Positions 1-8,395 of a stretch of 34,841 bases of DNA are shown here, in pieces. The notes beneath the pieces are model-generated. The model made no database searches. It had not been told where the DNA came from and saw only the letters and a list, made by a program, of their open reading frames with translations. Made by a program: the position numbers and the translations under genes. The number at the start of each line of letters is the position of its first letter. The first letter of the stretch is position 1. Source of the DNA: Microcaldota archaeon (GTDB lineage: Archaea; Micrarchaeota; Micrarchaeia; Anstonellales; Bilamarchaeaceae); contig JAHFFJ010000010.1 in the NCBI GenBank assembly GCA_023248035.1, positions 1 to 34,841 of the forward strand, written 5' to 3'.

Positions 1-61
1 TAGGTATTAGTATTGCCCAGGAATTACCTACTTTTTTTGCTGTAGCGTGGATTTCTATCAT
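1..61 (-). CDS. AbrB/MazE-like DNA-binding protein, N-terminal part
   Basis: The minus strand reads in from an ATG at 61 and runs off the window edge after 20 residues (MIEIHATAKKVGNSWAILIP). The KVGNSWAILIP stretch matches the start of the swapped-hairpin AbrB/SpoVT/MazE fold, whose usual form is KxGNSxxxxIP. Such proteins are transcription regulators or antitoxins of toxin-antitoxin pairs. A GGTGG ribosome-binding sequence lies a few bases ahead of the ATG, and an AT-rich TATA-like run lies at 92-102. The partner gene, if any, is outside the window, so a toxin-antitoxin role cannot be judged. Confidence 0.6.
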   Translation of the reverse strand, partial: MIEIHATAKKVGNSWAILIP

Positions 62-91
62 TTAACCACCAGTATAATTATACGTTAAGTT

Positions 92-102
92 AAATTTATA
101 TA
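92..102 (-). promoter_or_regulatory. TATA-like element for the AbrB-like gene
   Basis: On the minus strand this reads TATATAAATTT, 31-41 bp ahead of the ATG at 61. The spacing leaves room for a short leader carrying the GGTGG site. The rest of 62-231 shows no convincing gene. Confidence 0.4.
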
Positions 103-231
103 TCTATCGAGTTGCTTCTTAATTATTTTAGTGTGATAGTTAGTGAATCACGCTTAAAAACGTCAAAAATCCCCATATCAACACCAATTTTAAGATAAAT
201 TATGTTAGAAGTTCTAATAGTATCCAAGAAT

Positions 232-567
232 CTATCTTTTACGTGACTTTTTCGTTTTTGTCGAGGATTTTTTCATCTTTGGTTTTCTAGCTGTTGTTGA
301 TTTAGTTATTTTAACTGCCTTACGCTTAGTCACCCTTGTTTTAGGAGTTAAGTCAACTACAGAATCTGCAGCAGCTTCAATCTTTTCATGCTGTTCGTTC
401 ATATGGAAGTTTTGATCGAGTTCCAAAACAATTTTCTCATAGTTATCTGAGTTTACCTGTATCGTTGTATTTCCACCACATCGAGAGCAAATAAAATTTC
501 CAGCTGCACGATCCAACACCCTAGGCATTTTTCCACAACCAGCGCAGATCTCGATGGTGTCATCCAT
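232..567 (-). CDS. zinc-ribbon protein with a Lys/Arg-rich tail
   Basis: This is a 111-aa protein. The first ~35 residues hold two CxxC knuckles (CAGC and CSRC), a typical C4 zinc ribbon. Residues ~75-111 are a low-complexity basic tail rich in K, R, T and S, likely to contact nucleic acid. The N-terminal knuckle (IEICAGCGK) closely resembles that of the next gene upstream (VEICVNCGK), so the two look like paralogues. I do not recognise the family beyond the ribbon; small archaeal ribbon proteins often act in transcription or translation, but no such role is shown here. The start is an ATG (MDDTIEIC), with no competing start before the knuckle. Confidence 0.65.
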   Translation of the reverse strand: MDDTIEICAGCGKMPRVLDRAAGNFICSRCGGNTTIQVNSDNYEKIVLELDQNFHMNEQHEKIEAAADSVVDLTPKTRVTKRKAVKITKSTTARKPKMKKSSTKTKKSRKR

Positions 568-634
568 GCCCTCTTTTCGAGTGGAAGGTATAAAAAAGTA
601 TCATCTGAATTTAGACAAAAATAGTCCTAATTTC

Positions 635-817
635 TTATCCTTTTGCAGCTCCGCTCCTTACAAGTTGCTTGAACATTGCAATTGGTACTACAACTGCAAC
701 ATTCGATCCGCATTCAACACAATGAAAATCTTCACCTGGATTTTTTGCAATCTTCCCACAGTTTACACAAATTTCTACAGATCTCAGATCTTCACCTTTA
801 TGAAAGTGTTTTGCCAC
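635..817 (-). CDS. small zinc-ribbon protein, paralogue of the neighbour
   Basis: About 60 residues with two CxxC knuckles (CVNC and CVEC), followed by a hydrophobic strand-rich end (NVAVVVPIAMFKQLV). It shares the VEIC..CGK...F.C..CG pattern with the 111-aa protein downstream but lacks the basic tail. The reading frame stays open to an ATG at 832, but I prefer the GTG at 817 because it reduces overlap with the aminotransferase gene, which ends at 798; an AAGGTG sequence further in could point to a still later start. The overlap of its 5' end with the preceding gene suggests translational coupling. Function unknown. Confidence 0.55.
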   Translation of the reverse strand: MAKHFHKGEDLRSVEICVNCGKIAKNPGEDFHCVECGSNVAVVVPIAMFKQLVRSGAAKG

Positions 818-2084
818 AATGAATAAAATCACATATCGAACCGCTATGATTAAAGCCCCTTTTTGTGCATGTTTTTATTGCAGCTTCAAGTATTTCAAGT
901 GCCTTATCCACATCCTCTTTTACTACTACATACGGCGGAATAAGTCTTATTCCTCGTGTCCCACAACCAAGGACAAGCAATCCGCGTTTTGCACATTCAG
1001 CAACCACATTATCTCTACTAGCATGATCTATAATGTCAAATGCAAGCATAAGGCCAAGGCCACGGGGATTTGATAGATTTTTTATATCTTTAAGCCTGTT
1101 CAAAATATACCCACCCATTTTACGGTTACTTTCAAGCATTTTCTCCTTTTTGATTATCTCTATTGTTTTTATCCCTATAGCAAGGTCGAGCACGTGCCCT
1201 CCACCCCAGGTACTCGATATCGCACCTGGTTCCTTTGGGAACATATTCTTTGGTGCCACAACTGCCCCAACCTGAAGGGCTTTGGCAGCTGAAAAAACAT
1301 CGGGTATAATGCCATAGTGTTCAAATGCCCACCACTTCCCAGTCCTACCCATCCCAGTCTGAACCTCATCGGAGATGTAGGGTATTCCATTCTCCTTAGC
1401 TATTGCACGTATTTCACTTATCATTTTTTGAGGTGCAATATTGTAGCCCCCTTCACCCTGAACATGTTCAATTATAAGAAAACCAATTTCTTCTGGTGTG
1501 GCTTCTGATCGCAAAAGCCGCTCAAATTCCTCACCCGCAGTATCATCAAATGGAAGGCGAAGCATGGGAAGGCGCATATAACCTTTTTTGTGAACTTTGT
1601 TGGAATTAGTAAGTGAAAGAGCACCCAAAGTACGGCCATGCCAGCCACTTTGCATTGAAATTCCAAACTTAGTACCTGGCCGTTTGCGCATGCAAATTTT
1701 TATTGCATTCTCAACCGCTTCAGCACCGGAATTTATCAAAAAAGCTGAATTGAAACCTTTTGGAGCGATTTTTATCAATTCCTCTAGCATATCAAGATGC
1801 TCTTTGGTGGCAAAGTCCTGACCAGCGTATTTTATCGGAAAACAGGGACTGTAAAATTTGACTAATTCAAGCATTTCTGGATCATTGTAACCTAATGGAT
1901 TTGATGCAATCTGACTTGCAAAATCAAGAAAAGTGTTGCCATCTATATCCTCACAATAAGGTCCATTCCCACCACCTGAAAAAACTAATGGGTAAGAAAC
2001 TGCCCAACCACCATTTTTTTCTTTTAAGGCTTTTAGAATACGTAATGATTTTGGACCTGGAATTGTTGTCTTTGTCGAAATCAC
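798..2084 (-). CDS. class III PLP-dependent aminotransferase
   Basis: This 428-aa protein has the full set of fold-type I class III aminotransferase motifs. These are the NSGAEAVENAIK cofactor-binding loop (~118-129), the GWHGRT segment (~147-152), SDEVQTGMGRTG (~238-249) with the PLP-pyridine aspartate at D239, and SAAKALQ with the Schiff-base lysine at K268. Family members use ornithine, GABA, acetylornithine, lysine or other amino acids as donors; the sequence does not decide between them. The start is GTG at 2084, placed by the palindromic TATA box at 2105-2112. The last ~20 residues (FNHSGSICDFIHCGKTLS) run into the zinc-ribbon gene and look like a lineage-specific tail. Confidence 0.88.
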   Translation of the reverse strand: MISTKTTIPGPKSLRILKALKEKNGGWAVSYPLVFSGGGNGPYCEDIDGNTFLDFASQIASNPLGYNDPEMLELVKFYSPCFPIKYAGQDFATKEHLDMLEELIKIAPKGFNSAFLINSGAEAVENAIKICMRKRPGTKFGISMQSGWHGRTLGALSLTNSNKVHKKGYMRLPMLRLPFDDTAGEEFERLLRSEATPEEIGFLIIEHVQGEGGYNIAPQKMISEIRAIAKENGIPYISDEVQTGMGRTGKWWAFEHYGIIPDVFSAAKALQVGAVVAPKNMFPKEPGAISSTWGGGHVLDLAIGIKTIEIIKKEKMLESNRKMGGYILNRLKDIKNLSNPRGLGLMLAFDIIDHASRDNVVAECAKRGLLVLGCGTRGIRLIPPYVVVKEDVDKALEILEAAIKTCTKRGFNHSGSICDFIHCGKTLS

Positions 2085-2104
2085 ATAAAAACCACACTGA
2101 GAAA

Positions 2105-2112
2105 ATTTAAAT
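2105..2112. promoter_or_regulatory. shared bidirectional TATA box (ATTTAAAT)
   Basis: A perfect 8-bp palindrome sits within 1 bp of the exact midpoint between the GTG at 2084 (minus) and the ATG at 2135 (plus). Distances to both starts are those of archaeal leaderless transcripts, so one box can serve both directions. Confidence 0.55.
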
Positions 2113-2134
2113 AGTTTGAGACGCTTTTTTCAAC

Positions 2135-2611
2135 ATGAAAGAAGGAGATTTTGTAGATTTTGAACTTAAAGACCAAGATAAAGAAGTAGTAAAACTTTCT
2201 GATTTTAATTCAAACTGGATAGTGATTTATTTTTATCCAAAGGATGATACTCCAGGATGTACTATTGAAGCAATTGATTTTACTAATCTCAAGGATGATT
2301 TTGCAAAGCTAGATGCCACCGTGCTTGGCATAAGCAAAGACAGCTGCGAATCCCACAAGAATTTCGAAAGCAAGCAAAAGCTTACAATAAGGCTTCTATC
2401 TGATCCGGATTCAGAAGTACAGAAAAAATTTGGAGTGTGGAGGCTCAAAAGCTTCATGGGAAAAGAATCGATGGGAACGCTAAGGAGCACATTTCTACTT
2501 GATAAAAACAAGAAAGTAGTTAAGGTCTGGGAGTCAGTAAATCCTCTTGGCCATGCTAAGGAGGTTTTGGAAACTATTGGTTCCTTAGGATCACAGAATG
2601 GTCAAAAATAG
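2135..2611 (+). CDS. peroxiredoxin, Bcp/PrxQ type
   Basis: A 158-aa thiol peroxidase of the thioredoxin fold. FYPKDDTPGCTIEA (~33-46) contains the peroxidatic cysteine C42 with the family T/P signature. Many PrxQ proteins carry the resolving cysteine five residues later; here that position is Ile (EAIDF), and the only other cysteine is C71 in SKDSCESH, the alternative helix-3 position. So an intramolecular C42-C71 disulfide is likely. It would reduce H2O2 and organic peroxides in the cytosol, using a thioredoxin or glutaredoxin. The transcript is probably leaderless from the shared box at 2105-2112. Confidence 0.88.
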   Translation: MKEGDFVDFELKDQDKEVVKLSDFNSNWIVIYFYPKDDTPGCTIEAIDFTNLKDDFAKLDATVLGISKDSCESHKNFESKQKLTIRLLSDPDSEVQKKFGVWRLKSFMGKESMGTLRSTFLLDKNKKVVKVWESVNPLGHAKEVLETIGSLGSQNGQK

Positions 2612-2668
2612 CGTGTTTAAAAGTGGAAAAGAAGCATTTAAAATAATAAAACTATAAAGCAATTTGAT

Positions 2669-3250
2669 ATGGCTAGTTACAGGATTGATGAACGTGCAGA
2701 CCCAAAACTAAGGGTTAAGTTAAATCGTTATTTGGAACAAGGTGGAAACCCCCAAGTGCTCCCAAAAACTCTTTTGAGACATTTTGAACCTTTAGTTGGA
2801 AATACCACTTTCTTTTCTCTTAGAGAAAGAGAGGTGGGTCATGATAGAATAGGAAAAAGAACGTTTAACGATCCTGAAAGAGAGGCTCCCAAAGATGGAA
2901 TGTTATTAAGATCAAAATTCGAGTTTGAAATACAGGCAACTCAAGTTAGAGGAATGTTAACCAAAATAAGCAACCTATTATATGGGGATATTAGAGTAGG
3001 GGGTATGAGTGGTGCAATGATGGCATTACGGAGGATATTTGATAGATATCCCAATTATGACATTACTCTTGAACTTGGTACCTATGATCGAACCATGAAT
3101 GGTATATCTCTGAGTTCTGATCTCATAGTTCGAGTTTATAAAAAGAAAAATATATTAGAAAAAGTTTTTGTAATAACCGATACTAGTGTGGTAGTTAATA
3201 AAAGCGATCACGCTTTTCACCACACACTCCACAGCGAATTTACTTGCTAA
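2669..3250 (+). CDS. hypothetical protein, 193 aa
   Basis: I do not recognise this protein. It is soluble, with no signal peptide or membrane segment. The N-terminal third is basic and helical (RIDERADPKLRVKLNRYL); the middle has a Gly/Met-rich stretch (GGMSGAMMALRRIF, ~112-125); the C-terminal third is strand-rich (DITLELGTYDR, LIVRVYKKKN, KVFVITDTSVVV). The single cysteine is the last residue. A TATA-like ACTATAAAG lies ~15-20 bp before the ATG, slightly close for a leaderless start. It converges on the deoxyhypusine synthase gene with stop codons abutting at 3250/3251. Confidence 0.6.
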   Translation: MASYRIDERADPKLRVKLNRYLEQGGNPQVLPKTLLRHFEPLVGNTTFFSLREREVGHDRIGKRTFNDPEREAPKDGMLLRSKFEFEIQATQVRGMLTKISNLLYGDIRVGGMSGAMMALRRIFDRYPNYDITLELGTYDRTMNGISLSSDLIVRVYKKKNILEKVFVITDTSVVVNKSDHAFHHTLHSEFTC

Positions 3251-4264
3251 TCAAAACATCTTAGCAAACTCCCACTTCTTCCTGTGTTTCCAGTTTCCTG
3301 TGTGATAAGCATAGCTTGCTAATAGAGGAAGAACAGAAGTTGCTTCAGCATAAACCATCTGCTCATATGTCGTATCTACTTTACCCCAGGAACTTGCTTC
3401 TTTTAGGGTCGAACTTGAACATGCTCCATCACGAACGTCAGCCACAGTAATCTGTATGGCATACTTGTGCATTGGAACTTCCTTTCCTAAGAGTTCAGCA
3501 CAGACAACAGTATCCTGGGCAAAGTTTTTCGGAACCCCACCACCAATCATCAATAAACCGCTTGTTGGTGCTGCCATTTTTATTCTGGTTAATTCATAAA
3601 AGTCCTTAACTGAATCAATTGAAAGATGGGCCTTTGGATTGTTGTGCTGGTGTAAAACAAGGCCAAAACCTGCACTTGAATCGGAAAATGCAGGGCAGAA
3701 TATTGGCATGTTATGCTCATATGCAACCTGCACTAATGAATCTTTCTTCTTGGAATGCTGAACAAGATATTTGCCCATTTCTTTTATGAATTCCCTAGAG
3801 GAATAAGGTCTTTTCTCAAGAGAATCTGCAATTTCCATTATTGTCTTGTCGCAGGACTGAAGTTGCTCTTCATCTATGTAAGTGTCATATATTCTATCGA
3901 TATAGTTCTCACGAAGGACATTATCGTCGACATACTGGCTTCCCTGGTAGTGCTTAAATCCTAGAGCTTCAAAAAAATCCATATCTACTATGCTTGCACC
4001 AGTTGCAACAATAGCATCCACCATGTTATTTTTTACAAGGTCAACATAGAGCTGCATACAGCCACCAGCACTAGTACTTCCTGCAAGGGTAAGAATTACT
4101 GCACCTTCCTTTTCTGCAAGCATCATGTTGTATATATCAGTTGCACGTGCAAGATCGCGGGAAGTAAATGACATTTTTCTCATTGCATCTATTATAGGAG
4201 TTGAGTCAATCTTTTTGATGTCAATATGCTCTATAGTTGTTTTCAGATAGTCTTTTTTGTCCAA
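3251..4264 (-). CDS. dys: deoxyhypusine synthase
   Basis: This enzyme transfers the aminobutyl group of spermidine to a lysine of archaeal IF5A, the first step of hypusine formation. The 337-aa length fits the family. Key features are the NAD-binding AGSTSAGG (~61-68), VATGAS (~87-92), PAFSDSSAGF (~191-200), GGGVPKN (~241-247), and SSWGKVD, whose K295 is the active-site lysine. The start is TTG at 4264: the frame has an AAGGTGA ribosome-binding sequence at the right distance and no better start nearby. Together with dph5 at 10430-11137 it shows that both hypusine and diphthamide pathways are at least partly present. Confidence 0.95.
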   Translation of the reverse strand: MDKKDYLKTTIEHIDIKKIDSTPIIDAMRKMSFTSRDLARATDIYNMMLAEKEGAVILTLAGSTSAGGCMQLYVDLVKNNMVDAIVATGASIVDMDFFEALGFKHYQGSQYVDDNVLRENYIDRIYDTYIDEEQLQSCDKTIMEIADSLEKRPYSSREFIKEMGKYLVQHSKKKDSLVQVAYEHNMPIFCPAFSDSSAGFGLVLHQHNNPKAHLSIDSVKDFYELTRIKMAAPTSGLLMIGGGVPKNFAQDTVVCAELLGKEVPMHKYAIQITVADVRDGACSSSTLKEASSWGKVDTTYEQMVYAEATSVLPLLASYAYHTGNWKHRKKWEFAKMF

Positions 4265-4321
4265 TCAAATCACCTTGCTAGTATTGTCTAGAATTTGTTT
4301 TACTTATTAATATGCTAACAT

Positions 4322-4714
4322 TTAAATCTCATTCCGGATTTTTTCTGCAATTTTTTCAAGTTCCTTAGATGTTACCTTGTGATTTTTGGAAGAAGTAAGT
4401 TCCCCAGGACTGCTTATAGGTATAAGGTGAACGTGCGCATGAGGAACTAAAAATCCTTCAACCATTACTCCGAGTCTTTTTGCACTCATAGCGCAAATAA
4501 GAGGGTTGGATATTTTTTTTACTGAAGCAAAAAGGTCCTGATAAGTTTTATCATCAAGAGAGAAAATATTATCAACATGTTTCTTTGGTATTACGAGTGT
4601 GTGGCCAGTAGTAAGTGGTTGGATGTCTAAAAATGCAACAAATTTATCATTTTCCCAGATCTTATTGCTTGGAATTTTTCCATCAACTATTTTACAAAAT
4701 ACACAGTCTTGCAT
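4322..4714 (-). CDS. HIT family nucleotide-binding protein
   Basis: A 130-aa histidine-triad protein. CVFCKIVDGKIP at the N-terminus is the usual zinc-binding and substrate-loop start of the HIT/HINT group. GHTLVIPKKH (~38-47) and the catalytic triad HAHVHLIP (~92-99) complete the fold. Family members hydrolyse phosphoramidates such as AMP-amino acids, or dinucleoside polyphosphates, with the middle His as nucleophile. The gene lies 57 bp upstream of dys on the same strand and may be transcribed with it. Confidence 0.9.
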   Translation of the reverse strand: MQDCVFCKIVDGKIPSNKIWENDKFVAFLDIQPLTTGHTLVIPKKHVDNIFSLDDKTYQDLFASVKKISNPLICAMSAKRLGVMVEGFLVPHAHVHLIPISSPGELTSSKNHKVTSKELEKIAEKIRNEI

Positions 4715-4792
4715 GTGGAATGATTGTATAGTAAGAATAAAAAACTTCTTGGTAAGATCACTAATTAAAGATGGAGTATCGACTATCTTTCA

Positions 4793-5302
4793 TCATAGGT
4801 ATTTTAGTTCCAGTCTTTTTGCTTTTGGTAGCATATTTTTTACTACTCCAACCTGAAGAAGACCACAACCAAGAGAGGTCTTCCCATATTTCAATAAAAC
4901 GTAACCTGGTGAGGAATTAGTCATCTGACCCTCGATTAATCGAACGTCCTCACCTTTTGCATATGAAATCACCTGCTCCTTTTGAAATTCGACAAAATTT
5001 TTGCTTACTTGGCTGCCAAAAAGCTGAAGAAGGTTTGTTGAAGGCTTTACTGCTTGATGCAAACGCCCTATCAAAAGGCCAACTGACACAATTTCCGGGC
5101 CAACAGGCAGTTTTTTTGGCCCAAGATAAAGCCTACCCTTACTTGCCATATAAAACCCAAAATTTTCGAATTTTGAATGATGAAGACCAAAACGCTCATG
5201 AAGATAATTTAGTACGATAGACTGGAGCTCTTTTGGGGAGCGATTATCGCTAGGCGATTCTTTACCTAACCCATCCGATCTCTTTTGCAGTGGTCTTTTC
5301 AT
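4793..5302 (-). CDS. PUA-like RNA-binding protein coupled to the m5C methyltransferase
   Basis: 169 aa. The C-terminal ~80 residues (EGEDVRLIEG-like region, then SPGYVLLKYGKTSLGCGLLQ and VKNMLPKAKRLEL) have the glycine spacing and strand order of a PUA domain. The central part (NFGFYMASKGRLYLGPK) resembles the NIP7/RsmF-associated pre-PUA region. Its start overlaps the stop of the methyltransferase gene by 4 bp (ATGA), so it very likely works with it. In bacterial RsmF such a domain is fused to the methyltransferase; here it is separate. That functional link is inference from context. Confidence 0.65.
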   Translation of the reverse strand: MKRPLQKRSDGLGKESPSDNRSPKELQSIVLNYLHERFGLHHSKFENFGFYMASKGRLYLGPKKLPVGPEIVSVGLLIGRLHQAVKPSTNLLQLFGSQVSKNFVEFQKEQVISYAKGEDVRLIEGQMTNSSPGYVLLKYGKTSLGCGLLQVGVVKNMLPKAKRLELKYL

Positions 5303-6207
5303 TTTGTCACCTTGGCAAGAAAAAATCCACCACTATCGTTATGGTGAGGCCATATTCGCAGCGTTTTGGATACTTGGGAATCAAATTCCTGGCCAGCCCA
5401 TTCTGTTACTGGTTTGGAGGTTTTGAAGCCTGGAATTTCAATTGGTTCAACTTGTGCCGGTCGATTTTTCAATAAATGTTCAACCACCATTTCGTTTTCT
5501 TCTGGTGCAAAAGTGCAGGTGGAATAAACCATAGTACCACCAGGTGAAAGCATATCGAATGCCTTTATGATGAGTTTTTTCTGGAGCTTTGAGTGTTTTT
5601 CTACCTCTGCAATTGACCAGCAGTCAAATAATTCGGCATTTTTCCTTATAGTACCTTCAGCAGAGCAGGGGACATCAAGTATGATAACTCCAAATTCCAT
5701 CTGGGGAAAGGAAAGTAGATCCCGATTGGTGATTACTGTGTTAAGAGTGCCTGTTTTTTCAATATTGAATTTTAGTGCCCGGATTCTACTATAAGAAAGA
5801 TCATTTGCAGTTATTGTGCCCTTGTTGTCCATTAATGCTGCAAGTTGGGTGGTTTTCGAACCGGGTGCAGCACATCCATCCAAAACCCTTTTTGTAGTTT
5901 CGAGTTCTTTTCGAACTAAAAGGGGAGGAAGCATGGAAACCAATTCCTGAAAATAAATCGCACCGGAAAAATGCTCCAAAGTTGAACCAATATCCGGAAG
6001 TTCAGAAACAAAAGCATCGGGATACCAGTCCATTTGCTTTAGGCCAATACCATAGCGCTCGAAACTTTCCTTAACTTCCTCTGATGTGGACTTTAACGTA
6101 TTAACCCTAAAAGATTTCGGGAGCAGTACTTCTAGAATAGAAAAGAATGTTTCAGGATCATCCACTAACTGGGAATAACGATCTTTGAATGGTTGAGGGA
6201 GTAGCAT
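5299..6207 (-). CDS. RNA (cytosine-5) methyltransferase, NOL1/NOP2/Sun family
   Basis: 302 aa. The SAM-binding motif is DGCAAPGSKTTQLAALM (~130-146). Motif IV is DVPCSAEG, with the proline-cysteine that releases the product. Motif VI is YSTCTFAPEENE, with the catalytic cysteine. The N-terminal part (FRVNTLKS) is the family's RNA-binding lead-in. It methylates C5 of a cytosine in tRNA or rRNA; archaeal members act on tRNA positions 48/49 or on rRNA, and the sequence alone does not choose. The gene is followed by an overlapping PUA-like gene on the same strand. Confidence 0.92.
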   Translation of the reverse strand: MLLPQPFKDRYSQLVDDPETFFSILEVLLPKSFRVNTLKSTSEEVKESFERYGIGLKQMDWYPDAFVSELPDIGSTLEHFSGAIYFQELVSMLPPLLVRKELETTKRVLDGCAAPGSKTTQLAALMDNKGTITANDLSYSRIRALKFNIEKTGTLNTVITNRDLLSFPQMEFGVIILDVPCSAEGTIRKNAELFDCWSIAEVEKHSKLQKKLIIKAFDMLSPGGTMVYSTCTFAPEENEMVVEHLLKNRPAQVEPIEIPGFKTSKPVTEWAGQEFDSQVSKTLRIWPHHNDSGGFFLAKVTK

Positions 6208-6247
6208 CTATTGCTATTTAAGCAGAATGTTTAATATTGGGTTTCGT

Positions 6248-7831
6248 TTAAGGAGTTAGGATAGTACAGAGCTCTTTTCCAACTTTATAACCGTATTCTA
6301 TAAGTTGCTCTGCACCGTTTAATGAAAGTAGCGGAACCCCATCCAGTTCACCGTGAGCATTTGGATTGATAAGAATTGAAAGACCCTGACCACGAACCGA
6401 TTGGATAACCTGGCTGGCATTGTGCTCAGCAACTGCTTCAAATGCACCAAACGCCCTAACTGGTGCTGAAAATTCGTATAAATAACGGGCATCCTGCCTA
6501 AACCAGCCTTGAACTGCACGAAACCTTGCAACCATTTTTTCCTGAGGACTTTGAGCGCTTAATAATTCGGTTTGAAGGCGCTCGGAAAATGGAACATAAG
6601 TTGAAATTTTTTGCAAATCAGGATTTAGATTAGCAAGATTTACTGCAATTATAAGACCTGGTCGATCCATTTTCCTAAGGATGAGATTAGCAGTAAGTAG
6701 AGGGAGATACTCTACTGCCGCACCATCTTCCAAAGTTGCAAATGGAAGTGACGCAGAATCAGTTGAAACATGCCCATCCCCGTTTACAAGACGTTCAAAG
6801 TGCATCGAACTTCCGTTTCTAACTATTGGTTGGGGAATTATTCCCTGCATGGCTGATGAACCCCAAACAACCTCCCATACAGGCAGGTTGCTGCTTAACG
6901 CGATATGATTATTATGTTCGCTTGCCCGTCCAAAAACCACTTTCCCAAATTTTACCGGGCGTTGTAATGTTGAGACTGCAAAAAAATCCGCAGCATCCTC
7001 AAATGTAAGATCACCAAATACCTCGTGGAGGTAGGGCCCAAAATTATGAGCAGTTACACCTCTTCCAAGTGAGCTAAATATTGAAGGGAGAATAGTTGAA
7101 GGGTGAAAAAGCGGTCGGAGTTTTTCCAGTGAAAAAACATCAGCTAGATCTTTGCCGCAAGCAAATGTAGCACCAGCCATTGCACCAGCTGAAGAGCCAA
7201 CAATAAAATCAGGCCATAATCCTGCTTCTTGAATAGCCTTTGCAAAACCAATATAAAAAATTCCCTTTGGACCACCAGCAGAAAGAACAAGTGCAATCCT
7301 GCTAGCTTTAATTGAGGAGGGTATTTCGCCACCTAGCCAGGCGATTGGAGAGGAAAAAATAGAATGATGAACTTTATTTTGAATTACATCTGGAACTAGT
7401 GCAAGAGCAGAAAGAACAAGTGCAAATGATTCAGGTGCATGGATTTTAAGTTCAGAATTTTCAATTAGATTTCTTTTAACAACTTCAAATCCAACCTTTT
7501 GGGTTTCACTTAAAGGCACTGAATTTCTAAATGGTGTAATTGACTCAGTAACAGCACCCAGAAAATGAAAAAAAGAGTAGTAAACAGGAGTTCTTTTACC
7601 TTCCGTAAATAATTCTGCCTTTGCAAATGGGTGGTTGGATAGTTTTTGAAGAATAGGATTGCGATCACCTGCTATGAGCTCTTTAGCAATTTCAACAAGT
7701 AGAATGTCGGATTGAGAACCGCGAACGATGCGATCTTTTATGTGTGGAAGATTTTCGAATAGACCTTTTCGCATATCCGCACTCATAATCGGCATTAACC
7801 TTCGGGCAGCATGACCCGGGCGTTGCATCAT
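6248..7831 (-). CDS. patatin-like phospholipase
   Basis: 527 aa. SAGGPKG (~184-190) is the oxyanion-hole glycine loop, GSSAG (~212-216) holds the nucleophile S214, and LEDGAAVEYLPL (~367-378) supplies the dyad aspartate D369 in a DGA motif; together these define patatin. It should hydrolyse acyl ester bonds of lipids. About 170 residues precede the domain and match nothing I recognise; a ~25-residue insert (NGDGHVSTDSASLPF) sits ahead of the dyad Asp. There is no signal peptide, so it acts inside the cell or at the inner membrane face. As archaeal lipids are mostly ether-linked, the substrate could come from a host or from neighbours; that is speculation. Confidence 0.85.
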   Translation of the reverse strand: MMQRPGHAARRLMPIMSADMRKGLFENLPHIKDRIVRGSQSDILLVEIAKELIAGDRNPILQKLSNHPFAKAELFTEGKRTPVYYSFFHFLGAVTESITPFRNSVPLSETQKVGFEVVKRNLIENSELKIHAPESFALVLSALALVPDVIQNKVHHSIFSSPIAWLGGEIPSSIKASRIALVLSAGGPKGIFYIGFAKAIQEAGLWPDFIVGSSAGAMAGATFACGKDLADVFSLEKLRPLFHPSTILPSIFSSLGRGVTAHNFGPYLHEVFGDLTFEDAADFFAVSTLQRPVKFGKVVFGRASEHNNHIALSSNLPVWEVVWGSSAMQGIIPQPIVRNGSSMHFERLVNGDGHVSTDSASLPFATLEDGAAVEYLPLLTANLILRKMDRPGLIIAVNLANLNPDLQKISTYVPFSERLQTELLSAQSPQEKMVARFRAVQGWFRQDARYLYEFSAPVRAFGAFEAVAEHNASQVIQSVRGQGLSILINPNAHGELDGVPLLSLNGAEQLIEYGYKVGKELCTILTP

Positions 7832-7894
7832 AAAATGTATGTGTTAATCGTGTTTTTAAAAGAGTCATGAATAGGAAGTTAAGGTGAGGATGGA

Positions 7895-8395
7895 TTATAG
7901 AGTAACAATAAGCGATTTTTTCATAGCTGAAAATATGTTTTCAATCGCAGGACGATTTTTAAGTGGTGCACACCAGGATAAACGATAAATTGCCTTTTTG
8001 CCGCTAAAAATTACACTTCCCCCAAAATAAGGCGTATTGCCTGAATGATAATCATAGTCTGATTGGTAGGCTTGTGTGCCAAAGAATGAGGTTTCCCTCA
8101 TCTTTGCATAAATACCAGATTCCGGGCTTTCGAGTTCTCTCGAAGCGTATCCGCGTAAGTTACTTTTTGGCATAATTTTAGCATCTACAAAAATAGTAAA
8201 AGTACTTTGAGAATCTGGTGAAGAAAAAGAAAGTGAGTATCCCCCATCAAAAACAACCATATCAGCATCAAATTTCCAGTTTTCTAGATAAGCGATTTTG
8301 AAATTACCTAGCGGATCATTAAACTGTGCATACTTGATTTCTTTTTTCCGCAAAAAACCAAAGATATCATTTTTCAGCAAACCAAAGCACCTCAT
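7895..8395 (-). CDS. PsbP/DUF1795-like protein
   Basis: 166 aa from the ATG at 8395; I chose this internal start because the longer frame would lie deep inside the preceding gene. The pattern DPLGNFKIAYLENWKFD, then SFSSPDSQSTFTIFVDA, then a central helix (LRGYASRELES) and YRLSWCAPLKNRP...IFSAMKKSL resembles the PsbP/Mog1/DUF1795 alpha-beta-alpha sandwich. These are often secreted or membrane-tethered, but no signal peptide is visible here. The gene overlaps the end of the methyltransferase gene by 29 bp, implying co-transcription. Family assignment is tentative. Confidence 0.5.
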   Translation of the reverse strand: MRCFGLLKNDIFGFLRKKEIKYAQFNDPLGNFKIAYLENWKFDADMVVFDGGYSLSFSSPDSQSTFTIFVDAKIMPKSNLRGYASRELESPESGIYAKMRETSFFGTQAYQSDYDYHSGNTPYFGGSVIFSGKKAIYRLSWCAPLKNRPAIENIFSAMKKSLIVTL

